Positions 47,506 through 54,836 of a DNA stretch of 64,000 nt are shown piece by piece. The notes below the pieces were generated by a model that did no database searches, was not told where the DNA came from, and saw nothing but the letters and a program-made list of their open reading frames with translations. Source of the stretch: Thalassomonas sp. RHCl1 (GTDB taxonomy: Bacteria > Pseudomonadota > Gammaproteobacteria > Enterobacterales > Alteromonadaceae); assembly GCF_947387555.1 (NCBI RefSeq), contig NZ_CANDNZ010000006.1, positions 27,482-91,481 on the forward strand, in the 5' to 3' direction. The position numbers and the translations under genes were made by a program. How positions within the stretch are numbered: the stretch's first letter is position 1; each line of letters starts with the position of its first letter.

Positions 47506-48033
47506 ATGATGAAAAATTATAACCGGCTGTTACCTTTGCTGGTCTGTGGCCTGGCTCTGGTGTTATCCGTGTCGGCCAGGGCCGGGAGCTGTTGCTCTGC
47601 ACAAACCCCGGGGCTTATGCAGGAGGCACTTTTTGCCGGGATTGAGACGGCTGCCGAGCCCATCTATATCGATGGTGTACTTTATCAGGTAACCGAATCG
47701 GACTTTACCCCGATCTATATTTCCCATTATATCCAGGCCGGACGTGAAAGGATCAGGGTGGAAAGACTGGTTGCCTATACCTTAACGATCCCCGTATACG
47801 GAGATATAGGTCAGGAGCTGATTTTTGATATTAATGGCCGATCCGACGGACATAATATGAATCTAACCGCCAGTTGCGGCACCTTTAATGCCAGTGACAG
47901 CGGTGATAAATATGTGATCTCCAGCCGTATGACCACAGCACAAAGTTGTACCAGCATGAAACTTTCTTTTGCTGTCAGCGGCTCCCCTCCGCCGTTTATC
48001 GATTTAAGCATATTGATAGCCGAAGCTTTTTAA
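47506..48033 (+). CDS. Secreted array-family protein, subfamily B
   Basis: The 175-residue protein starts MMKNYNRLLPLLVCGLALVL (second Met also possible) and has a double cysteine at the mature N-terminus (GSCCSAQ). Blocks are EPIYIDGVLYQVTESDFTP, GDIGQELIFDINGRSDGH, ASCGTFNASDSGDKYV, AQSCTSMKL and the end SILIAEAF. Its variable segment (SHYIQAGRERIRVERL) lacks the cysteine found in the other B members. It starts 16 bp after the previous gene. A small CCCCTTCGGGG hairpin follows the stop. Confidence 0.84.
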   Translation: MMKNYNRLLPLLVCGLALVLSVSARAGSCCSAQTPGLMQEALFAGIETAAEPIYIDGVLYQVTESDFTPIYISHYIQAGRERIRVERLVAYTLTIPVYGDIGQELIFDINGRSDGHNMNLTASCGTFNASDSGDKYVISSRMTTAQSCTSMKLSFAVSGSPPPFIDLSILIAEAF

Positions 48034-48106
48034 GCCCCTTCGGGGACATTCACCGGGTTTGCGTCAGACGGCGCAGACTCGAAACCAGATATTAGATGGA
48101 AGCATA

Positions 48107-48688
48107 ATGAAACTACTAAATACCCTGTTACTGATTTCTCTGGCTGTTTTTAGCGGCCGCTCCCTGGCAGATACCGTATATGTTAACGGCACCCTGCATA
48201 CCCTGTCCAAAAGTGACTTTGCCCAGTCCGGCGATAATTACACCGCATATATCGATGTGATCGGTGATTACGGCCAGCAGCTGATTTTTGATATCGATGC
48301 CATTGTCGGCGGTGACGGCTTTCAGGAAGTGACCTATGTCACTGAGGTCGGCGACAGGTGTATTCGCTGGAACGGCAAGAAAACCCCGGATCATTCCACC
48401 TGTATCCAGTATAACCTGATTGAAGTGCCGGTATATTCCAATGACTTCAGATATATGACTGAGTTGCAGGTGACCTGCAGCGGTATTGCCATCGGTTCGG
48501 ATATGGACAACAAAAATGCCCTGGTTAATGGCCAGGTCACGGATACTTATCGGGAAACCAAGTTGCTGGTCACAAACCAGAAAAATACCGGCGGCAGTTG
48601 CCAGCAGTTAAAAGTTGAGATCAAGGGCCTGGAACTTGCCGCGATCAATAATATTTCCCTCGATGTCTTAATCGCCGAAGCCTTTTAA
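48107..48688 (+). CDS. Secreted array-family protein, subfamily A
   Basis: I chose ATG 48107 (193 aa, signal MKLLNTLLLISLAVFSGRSLA, GGA 7 bases upstream); the frame is open upstream to 48059 without function. Blocks are DTVYVNGTLHTLSKSDF, NYTAYIDVIGDYGQQLIFDID, VTCSGIAIGSDMDNKNALVNG, TGGSCQQLKVEI and the end LDVLIAEAF. The Cys-bounded loop is long (RCIRWNGKKTPDHSTC). It is very similar in sequence to the members at 48704 and 50824. Confidence 0.85.
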   Translation: MKLLNTLLLISLAVFSGRSLADTVYVNGTLHTLSKSDFAQSGDNYTAYIDVIGDYGQQLIFDIDAIVGGDGFQEVTYVTEVGDRCIRWNGKKTPDHSTCIQYNLIEVPVYSNDFRYMTELQVTCSGIAIGSDMDNKNALVNGQVTDTYRETKLLVTNQKNTGGSCQQLKVEIKGLELAAINNISLDVLIAEAF

Positions 48689-48703
48689 GCAATAAGGATA
48701 ACC

Positions 48704-49288
48704 ATGAAGCTCTTGTTACTGTTAGTGGCATTAACAGCCTCTTTATCCAGTGCCGGTGCTATTGCGGGTACCGTTTATATCGGCGGTACTTTGCATACCT
48801 TATCGAAATCTGACTTTGTGCAATCCGGTAATGATTACACCGCTTATATAGATGTGATCGGCGATTACGGACAGGAATTGGTTTTTGATATTGACGGCAT
48901 TATTGGCGGACAAGGTTACCAGCAAGTCAATGAAAACAGCCGTACCTACTGTATTCGCTGGCAAGGCAATACCCGTTCACCGGAAAATGAGCATTCCATA
49001 TGCCTGGAATACCGCACCATAGATTTAACGACTTACGGCAACGAGTTTCGTTATGTTGTCGAGTTACAGGTCAGTTGTAATGGTATGGCCATAGGGTCGG
49101 ATATGGATGACAAAAATGACCTGGTTAACGGGAAAGTCAATGAGCGTTATCGGGAAGTAAAACTCCTGGTCGGCAAACAGTTAACGACAGGCGGTAATTG
49201 TCAGCAACTGAAAGTGGAGGTTAAGGGAGTTGCGCTGGATACCATAGACAATATTTCTCTGGATGTCCTGATTGCGGAAGTCTTTTAA
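48704..49288 (+). CDS. Secreted array-family protein, subfamily A
   Basis: The 194-residue protein has signal MKLLLLLVALTASLSSAGAIA. Blocks are GTVYIGGTLHTLSKSDF, GDYGQELVFDIDGIIGG, VSCNGMAIGSDMDDKN, TGGNCQQLKVEV and the end LDVLIAEVF. The Cys-bounded loop (YCIRWQGN...HSIC) shares CIRW with the copy just upstream but differs after it. It starts 15 bp after that copy, the pattern of a recent tandem duplication followed by loop divergence. AAGGA precedes its ATG. Confidence 0.85.
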   Translation: MKLLLLLVALTASLSSAGAIAGTVYIGGTLHTLSKSDFVQSGNDYTAYIDVIGDYGQELVFDIDGIIGGQGYQQVNENSRTYCIRWQGNTRSPENEHSICLEYRTIDLTTYGNEFRYVVELQVSCNGMAIGSDMDDKNDLVNGKVNERYREVKLLVGKQLTTGGNCQQLKVEVKGVALDTIDNISLDVLIAEVF

Positions 49289-49367
49289 CCTTTTCTGCGG
49301 ACATAACTGAAAACTAGTTTAATTATACATATAAAACAATAGATTAAACTTTAGCTAAGGATGGATT

Positions 49368-49880
49368 ATGAACAAACTAAAAGCACTTTCTATCGGCATG
49401 TTGAGCCTGGTGTCTTTATTCACCCAGGCACAGGATTTGGACCCTTTAAGCCAAAACCTGGAGGAGCTGGAAAATATTGAAGCAAGCATCAGCCAGCTTG
49501 CCCTGGACCCCATTTATATTAATGGCGTGATTCATAAATTAACCAAGGCAGACTTTGTTCCTGTCTATAAAACCATTTATTACGACAACCCTTGCCTGGG
49601 GGCGATCCGACGCTTTGTCGGTTATAAAACATCTATTCCTGTTATTGGCGATTACGGACAGAACTTAGTTTTTGAACTGAGCGGACGTTCCGCTAAAAGT
49701 ATGAAACTGACCGCCAGTTGCGGCAATTTCAGCGGCACAGATACCGGCAGTAAATATGTTATCTCCAAAAGCATGAGTACCAACCAAACCTGCGAAAACA
49801 TGGTGTTGGAATTTAGCGTTGATGACTATCAGCAGTCGTCGACAATTGACCTTAATGTTTTGATCGCTGAATCGTTTTAA
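49368..49880 (+). CDS. Secreted array-family protein, subfamily B
   Basis: The 170-residue protein has a signal peptide (MNKLKALSIGMLSLVSLFTQAQ) and an acidic Leu-rich extension without cysteine. Blocks are DPIYINGVIHKLTKADFVP, a variable NPCLGAIRR segment, GDYGQNLVFELSGRSAK, ASCGNFSGTDTGSKYV, NQTCENMVLEF and the end NVLIAESF. IHKLTKADF blends A-like and B-like features. AAGGA precedes the ATG. A 10-bp inverted repeat follows the gene. Confidence 0.84.
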   Translation: MNKLKALSIGMLSLVSLFTQAQDLDPLSQNLEELENIEASISQLALDPIYINGVIHKLTKADFVPVYKTIYYDNPCLGAIRRFVGYKTSIPVIGDYGQNLVFELSGRSAKSMKLTASCGNFSGTDTGSKYVISKSMSTNQTCENMVLEFSVDDYQQSSTIDLNVLIAESF

Positions 49881-49918
49881 TCTGCTCCGGTCAATCACCG
49901 GACTGATAAACCAGCCCG

Positions 49919-49958
49919 GGTTTTTCAGGCGACTCCCGGCGACGAGAGCTGAAAAACC
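49919..49958 (+). other. 10-bp inverted repeat in the array spacer
   Basis: GGTTTTTCAG (49919-49928) and CTGAAAAACC (49949-49958) are perfectly complementary with a 20-base loop that itself contains CCCGGCGACG. It occupies the largest spacer of the array (135 bp) and could be a processing site or a binding site. Confidence 0.5.
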
Positions 49959-50015
49959 TGGTCATGAAGCGTTAATTACGGGCCTAGGCCCGAGCATAAA
50001 AATAAGAAGCAAAAA

Positions 50016-50747
50016 ATGAAAATAATAAATATTGCCATTTCCTGGTTGTTTTTACCCTTGTTTGCTTTTGCCAACGGAGCAAACAGTGAATTATTGCAGC
50101 CACAGACCGGCTGTCCCTGCTATCTGAGCAAAAATGCCGGAGCAGAAGCCCGGCTTGCTTCTGTCGGGCTGACCCCGGTTGGTCCGGACTATCCCGGGGG
50201 GCCGATAGACATTATCGACCCCAGGGAGCAGATTATCCCGATTGAGCCGATAGATCCCTGCTTGCCCTACCCGGTTGTTGCGCCTGAGCCGGTTTTGGCG
50301 GCGATTGATGTCAATGCCGAGCCCATTTATATCGGCGGCGTGATGTATAAATTAACCAAAGCGGATTTTATCCCGGTATACCGGGTGGACTACATCTACC
50401 GTCCCTGCTCTATTCCTCAGCCAGTGTGGGTGCTGACAGGGTATAAAACTACTATCCCTGTGGATGGCGATTACGGCCAGGAGCTTCATTTTGAAATCAG
50501 CGGCCGCAGCGACGGCACTGAGATGGCATTACAGGCGAGTTGCGGCGACTTCTCTGCCTCGGACTCCGGCAGTAAATATTTTATCTCTAAAACCATGAGC
50601 ACCAACCAAAGCTGTCAGAGCATGAAACTGACTTTTACCTTTGACGGTGATAGTGGTTTGCCGCAACCCGTCTCGGCGGATAACAAGCTTAGCAGCGCGG
50701 GACCGGCTTTGATCGAATTAAATGTCATCATTGCCGAGAGCTTCTAG
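50016..50747 (+). CDS. Secreted array-family protein, subfamily B, longest member
   Basis: The 243-residue protein has signal MKIINIAISWLFLPLFAFA and the longest variable extension of the family (about 80 residues), Pro/Asp/Ile-rich with cysteines at its start (TGCPCYL) and near its end (DPCLPYP). Blocks are EPIYIGGVMYKLTKADFIP, a variable RPCSIPQPVW segment, GDYGQELHFEISGRSDGT, ASCGDFSASDSGSKYF, NQSCQSMKLTF, an insertion GDSGLPQPVSADNKL and the end NVIIAESF. Confidence 0.84.
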   Translation: MKIINIAISWLFLPLFAFANGANSELLQPQTGCPCYLSKNAGAEARLASVGLTPVGPDYPGGPIDIIDPREQIIPIEPIDPCLPYPVVAPEPVLAAIDVNAEPIYIGGVMYKLTKADFIPVYRVDYIYRPCSIPQPVWVLTGYKTTIPVDGDYGQELHFEISGRSDGTEMALQASCGDFSASDSGSKYFISKTMSTNQSCQSMKLTFTFDGDSGLPQPVSADNKLSSAGPALIELNVIIAESF

Positions 50748-50823
50748 GGTAACTAAAACGGTTTTAAGTGCAGCGCCACAAGCGGTGCTGCCAATCTAAG
50801 AAAAATAATATTAAGGATAATCA

Positions 50824-51369
50824 ATGAAAAAAATAGCCCTGACATCCCTGTTGCTGATGTCTGCTTTAAGTGGCGCTGCCCATGCCGATACTGTTTATGT
50901 GAACGGTACCTTACATACCCTGAGCAAAAGCGATTTTGTGCAGTCCGGGAATAATTACACCGCTTATATTGATGTGGTTGGCGATAACGGCCAGCAATTG
51001 ATTTTTGATATCGACGCTGTGGTCGGCGGCAACGGTTATCAGCAAATTACCTACCAGAAAATATGCCTGCAGATGGGGCGCTGGGGCTGCGTCGAGCCGG
51101 ATATTCGCGAGATTATTTCTGAAGATTTTCGCTATGTGGTCGAGCTGGATGTGAGCTGTAGCGGTATCGCCATAGGCTCTGATCTTGACAATAAAAACGA
51201 GCAGGTCGATGGCCGGGTAGCCAATAAATACCGGGAAGTGAAATTACTGACTCAAAATACCCTGGTAACCGGCGGCAATTGTCAGCAGCTGAAAGTGGCG
51301 GTGAACGGCCTGGAATTGAGCAGCATCAGCAATATTTCACTGGATGTGTTGATTGCTGAAACCTTTTAA
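50824..51369 (+). CDS. Secreted array-family protein, subfamily A
   Basis: The 181-residue protein has signal MKKIALTSLLLMSALSGAAHA. Blocks are DTVYVNGTLHTLSKSDFVQSG (nearly identical to the 48107 copy), GDNGQQLIFDID, VSCSGIAIGSDLDNKN, TGGNCQQLKVAV and the end LDVLIAETF. Its Cys-bounded loop is ICLQMGRWGC. The strong match to 48107 in the framework but not in the loop is the clearest example of framework conservation with loop replacement. AAGGA precedes its ATG. Confidence 0.85.
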   Translation: MKKIALTSLLLMSALSGAAHADTVYVNGTLHTLSKSDFVQSGNNYTAYIDVVGDNGQQLIFDIDAVVGGNGYQQITYQKICLQMGRWGCVEPDIREIISEDFRYVVELDVSCSGIAIGSDLDNKNEQVDGRVANKYREVKLLTQNTLVTGGNCQQLKVAVNGLELSSISNISLDVLIAETF

Positions 51370-51431
51370 CCCGTTCACAAAAGACTGTTTACAAGGCTCT
51401 TTATGATGAGAGCCGGCACAAGGAAGAAAAA

Positions 51432-51989
51432 ATGAAAAAAGTACCTTATTTATTGGCGTTATTATTACCGGTTTTTTCATCATCGGCCCTGGCGGATACC
51501 GTGTATGTCGGCGGTACTATGCATACCCTGAGCAAGGCCGACTTTAATCAGTCCGGCAATAATTATACCGCTAACATCGATGTTATCGGTGATTACGGCC
51601 AGGAGCTGATTTTTAATGTCGATGCTATCGTTGCCGGTAAAGGGATACAGGATGTGAGCCGGGAATGGCGCTGCCTGATGCCCCGTAATGCCCAGCCCTG
51701 GGAGTTCTGCGCCGAGCCCGACTGGCTGATCACTTACGATCAGGACTTTCGTTACCAGGCGGAAATGAAAATCACCTGTAACGGCATTGCCATAGGCTCA
51801 GATCTGGATAATAAAAATGAGCTGGTCAACGGCTTTGTCTCCGATAAAGACCGTGAGGTGAAGTTACTGGTGAATAAAAGGCTCACCACAGGCGGTAGCT
51901 GCCAGCAATTAACGGTCGAAGTGAACGGGGTCGACGTTAAGTCTGTCGATAATATCGATCTGAATATGTTTATTGTTGAAGAATTTTAA
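51432..51989 (+). CDS. Secreted array-family protein, subfamily A
   Basis: The 185-residue protein has signal MKKVPYLLALLLPVFSSSALA. Blocks are DTVYVGGTMHTLSKADF, GDYGQELIFNVD, ITCNGIAIGSDLDNKN, TGGSCQQLTVEV and the end LNMFIVEEF. The Cys-bounded loop is RCLMPRNAQPWEFC. The C-terminal FIVEEF is the most altered of the long A members yet keeps Glu-x-Phe. AGGAAG precedes its ATG. Confidence 0.85.
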   Translation: MKKVPYLLALLLPVFSSSALADTVYVGGTMHTLSKADFNQSGNNYTANIDVIGDYGQELIFNVDAIVAGKGIQDVSREWRCLMPRNAQPWEFCAEPDWLITYDQDFRYQAEMKITCNGIAIGSDLDNKNELVNGFVSDKDREVKLLVNKRLTTGGSCQQLTVEVNGVDVKSVDNIDLNMFIVEEF

Positions 51990-52045
51990 AGTGAGTCACC
52001 GACAGCTTGTCTGTTTCTTTTAAATGCATGTTTAAGGATGAAAAA

Positions 52046-52591
52046 ATGAAGTATTTGAAGTGTGTGTTACCGGCGCTGGCTTTGTTAACGGCCAGCCCTT
52101 CGTTTGCCGATGTGGTGTATATCGGCGGTGTTAAGCATATTGTCACCGATTACAGCTATAGCTCGGATACCCGGCGTATTGCCGATATTGAGCTTATCGG
52201 TGATGCCGGGCAGGAATTAACCTTTGATATTACCGCGATAGTTTCCGGTTTGGGCAGGATCAAGCCGGATATTATTTGCGATTACTCTGCCGGCTCGGTG
52301 ATTTGTTACACCGGTGATGATCCCGACATCAACGATTTTGTCTATGACGTCAGGATCACCGCGACCTGTATCGCTGATGATGGCAGCACAGTAGCGATCG
52401 GCGTCGACCGCGATAATGAAAATCTTTATACCAGTCAACCTATCTCGGATTTTCGTCAGGAAGTGACCCTGACCATAGACAATACCCTGGTGACGGGCGG
52501 CAAGTGCGACAACTTAAATATCGATATCCAGGGCAACCTGGATGTGATTGAAGATGTTGATTTGGAAGTACTGGTGTACGAACAGTTCTAG
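52046..52591 (+). CDS. Secreted array-family protein, subfamily A, divergent last member
   Basis: I chose ATG 52046 (181 aa, signal MKYLKCVLPALALLTASPSFA) because AAGGA lies 7 bases upstream. Blocks are DVVYIGGVKHIVTDYSYSSD (the DF motif is lost), GDAGQELTFDITA, ATCIADDGSTVAIGVD, TGGKCDNLNIDI and the end EVLVYEQF. The Cys-bounded loop is ICDYSAGSVIC. It is the most diverged array member and the last on the right. It still keeps both framework cysteines and the Glu-x-Phe end. Confidence 0.83.
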   Translation: MKYLKCVLPALALLTASPSFADVVYIGGVKHIVTDYSYSSDTRRIADIELIGDAGQELTFDITAIVSGLGRIKPDIICDYSAGSVICYTGDDPDINDFVYDVRITATCIADDGSTVAIGVDRDNENLYTSQPISDFRQEVTLTIDNTLVTGGKCDNLNIDIQGNLDVIEDVDLEVLVYEQF

Positions 52592-52856
52592 CCGGTAAAG
52601 ACTTGTTGACCTTTGGCTTAAGTGAAACCTGATCCAGGTCATGCCGGCAAGATTATTCGCTGAACAATTTTTCCTGACATGATAACTTAAGTCATAAAGG
52701 TAACTTGGATGTTATTTAATAGATTGATTTATAGGTTTTATTTATCAGCAAGTTTGCTGGTAAATTCATGGCGCCCTGACAGATATTTAAGGGCGCACCT
52801 TGTAGCCTGACAGGCTATACCAACAATAAAAAAGAAGAAGTTATAAGGAAATTATG
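52592..52856. other. Spacer after the paralogue array
   Basis: About 265 bp with no gene. The interval is AT-rich around 52700 and presumably holds the promoter of the next small secreted gene. An imperfect GGCGCCC/GGGCGCACC pair occurs near 52770-52797. No clear terminator was seen. Confidence 0.35.
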
Positions 52857-53324
52857 ATGAAGTTTAAATCCACTACCCTGGCATGTTCATTACTCGTTCT
52901 GGCCAGTGCCTCCAGTAGTGCGCTCGAGCAGAGCCGCACCTGGTACGCTTCTACCTTGGGCAATTCCGCTGTTATTGAAACCACGGTAGGCTGTGTCGAC
53001 CGCGATATGATGTGGGAAAAACACGTGGTGAAGGCCAATGCCTGGAATGATGTCTGGGGCCAGTCACGGGATTATGAATGGACCTTTGCCATTTATAATA
53101 GCAACCGCTCAGGTGCTTACCTGACCGGGCCGGAATTTGTGTTGGACACCAGCCGCTTACATGATGCTTCCGGCTCTACCGTGGATGCCCAGGGTAATGA
53201 TATTTCGGTAACCTTTTATACCATACGCCCTTATGAACCTATGACTTCTAAAAGAGAAAGAAGCAGTACCCCATATAACACGATTGGTTATATGGGCCTT
53301 GATGCTTCGTGTGATTTTGAATAA
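52857..53324 (+). CDS. Small secreted protein of a second paralogous pair, copy 1
   Basis: The 155-residue protein (ATG 52857, AAGGAA 6 bases upstream; ATG 52854 also possible) has signal MKFKSTTLACSLLVLASASSSA. It shares with the next gene: RTWY; ETT-x-GC-x-D-x-DMM; SRDY; VDTS/LDTSRLH...GSTVDAQGN; VTFYTIRPYEPMTS; and the end LDASCDF. Two conserved cysteines (VGCVD and SCDF) probably pair. It is unrelated by sequence to the 16-member array family although it lies directly downstream. The family is not recognised. Confidence 0.8.
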   Translation: MKFKSTTLACSLLVLASASSSALEQSRTWYASTLGNSAVIETTVGCVDRDMMWEKHVVKANAWNDVWGQSRDYEWTFAIYNSNRSGAYLTGPEFVLDTSRLHDASGSTVDAQGNDISVTFYTIRPYEPMTSKRERSSTPYNTIGYMGLDASCDFE

Positions 53325-53401
53325 GTCTTGAACATGATTTTAATGCTTAAACAAACCCGCTAACCAGACTGGCTTTGTTTGTTTTCGTAGAAAATCTTGA
53401 T

Positions 53402-53432
53402 TGCCGGCGGTATCTACTGCCGGCATTTTTTT
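53402..53432 (+). terminator. Rho-independent terminator between the two paired genes
   Basis: TGCCGGC (53402-53408) and GCCGGCA (53419-53425) form a perfect 7-bp stem with a 10-base loop, followed by seven T. It separates copy 1 from copy 2. Confidence 0.85.
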
Positions 53433-53475
53433 AGCCCGGATGGCTATAAAGATATAATGTTGTAAGGAAGTGATT

Positions 53476-53958
53476 ATGAAGTTTACCCCGGTTATCTTAG
53501 TTTGTTCATTCTTGCTGGCAGCAGCCAGCGCGCCAAGTTTTGCCATTAATGAGGTGAGTCGTACCTGGTATCCTGCGCCGCTGAACGGCTCTGCCTTAAA
53601 GAATGCCATAGTGGCTGAAACCACCTTAGGTTGTATTGATAAAGATATGATGTATGTAAAACATACCTTTAAAGCGAACAGCCAGCAGTGGTATCTGTCG
53701 AGAGATTATGTTTATCTGTTTTTGCTGTTAAGTGAAAACAATCCCGGTGGCTACATATCTCCCTTGCTTGCTGTTGATACCAGCAAACTGCATAACAGCG
53801 ACGGCTCTACCTTTGATGCTTATGGTAATGCTAAGGAGGTGACTTTCTATAATATGCGCCCCTATGCCCCGATAACTTCAGTTAATAACAGGATTCTGGA
53901 CTACCCTCATTTTACTCGAGATGAGCTGGCCCTAGATCCCATGTGTGACTTTCTTTAA
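53476..53958 (+). CDS. Small secreted protein of a second paralogous pair, copy 2
   Basis: I chose ATG 53476 (160 aa; AAGGAAG 5 bases upstream) and not the GTG at 53470. The signal peptide is MKFTPVILVCSFLLAAASAPSFA. Shared motifs with copy 1 are RTWY, ETTLGCIDKDMM, SRDY, VDTSKLHNSDGSTFDAYGN, VTFYNMRPYAPITS and LDPMCDF. It is less than half identical by eye, so the duplication is old. It lies after a terminator, so it likely has its own promoter. Function unknown. Confidence 0.8.
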   Translation: MKFTPVILVCSFLLAAASAPSFAINEVSRTWYPAPLNGSALKNAIVAETTLGCIDKDMMYVKHTFKANSQQWYLSRDYVYLFLLLSENNPGGYISPLLAVDTSKLHNSDGSTFDAYGNAKEVTFYNMRPYAPITSVNNRILDYPHFTRDELALDPMCDFL

Positions 53959-54061
53959 AGCATAAGCCGGCTTTGTCCGCTATTTACCTGGCGCCCACTG
54001 AGCGCCGGGTTTACTGCATTGATGACGGGTAACCGCAGGGGTTGGATCTATGGGGAAAAGA

Positions 54062-54628
54062 TCAAAAGCTCAGGGCGTAGTTGATAGCAAGCATGCTGGC
54101 GCCGTCATTGTTACTCGCCAGGTTAGCATTGGAATAATGTACCCAGCTGATGGCAATCTCGTAGTGTTTTCCTATGCCGAATCCCATGGCTAACTTATCT
54201 TCAAATAGCCATTTGGAGCCCAGATCCCTTTTTTCAAAACCGCGATGATCCAATTTGATCACCCCGATACCGGCATCAAAGAAATAATAAAAGTTTTTAG
54301 CGGGAATAAAGCTTCTGGCGGGGAGCACGTAACGAAACACCGGGTTAACGGTCCAGCCGGTATTTTTGTCCTGAAGCCAGAGCTGCCACCGGGTATGAGA
54401 TAATTCCCAGCGTCCGCTCAGATAACCCAAGTCACTTTCCAGCCATTTTTTGTCAAAACTCCAGCTCAGGGAATAACGCTGCATCACATCATCATTGCCG
54501 GTTTCCCTGCCGTCGGCAAAGCGCAGGCCGAAGGTGCCGCCGTGATTGTCGGCATAGGCAGAAACACAGTGAAGGCAGTAAGTGACACAGACAACCAGGC
54601 ATAGGATTAAGGATTTATTGAAGATCAT
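54062..54628 (-). CDS. PagL-like lipid A deacylase / acyloxyacyl hydrolase family outer-membrane protein
   Basis: The 188-residue protein has a signal peptide ending ...HCVSAYA and a beta-barrel-like mature part ending in aromatic YALSF, as outer-membrane proteins do. The stretch ISWVHYSNANLASNNDGAS matches the PagL His-x-Ser motif (HYSNA...NDG). PagL enzymes remove the 3-O acyl chain of lipid A in the outer membrane. The Glu that follows the NDG segment in classical PagL is not seen (ASML here), so activity is uncertain. It is divergent from the DeoR-family gene. Confidence 0.72.
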   Translation of the reverse strand: MIFNKSLILCLVVCVTYCLHCVSAYADNHGGTFGLRFADGRETGNDDVMQRYSLSWSFDKKWLESDLGYLSGRWELSHTRWQLWLQDKNTGWTVNPVFRYVLPARSFIPAKNFYYFFDAGIGVIKLDHRGFEKRDLGSKWLFEDKLAMGFGIGKHYEIAISWVHYSNANLASNNDGASMLAINYALSF

Positions 54629-54802
54629 ACGCTTTACCCTTATGGAGATTGCCCGGCGGGGCAGGTTTGAGGTTATTTTATTGATAATAGATCAGCTAAG
54701 TGATTTCTCCACAGCCGGAGCCGTTACCTGGGATCTTGCTGGTATTATCAACACTTTTATTCAAGCTAAGGTTGCATTTGTGAAAAACTTAGGTAGAATT
54801 TC

Positions 54803-54836
54803 TTTCAAATCGAAAGTTAAGTTGTTTCAAACGAAA
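54803..54836. promoter_or_regulatory. Tandem operator-like repeats upstream of the DeoR-family gene
   Basis: TTTCAAATCGAAA (54803-54815) and TTTCAAACGAAA (54825-54836) are near-identical, start 22 bp apart and end 5 bases before the regulator ATG. DeoR-family proteins bind such TTTC-rich repeats; autoregulation by GlmR is inferred. Confidence 0.6.
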
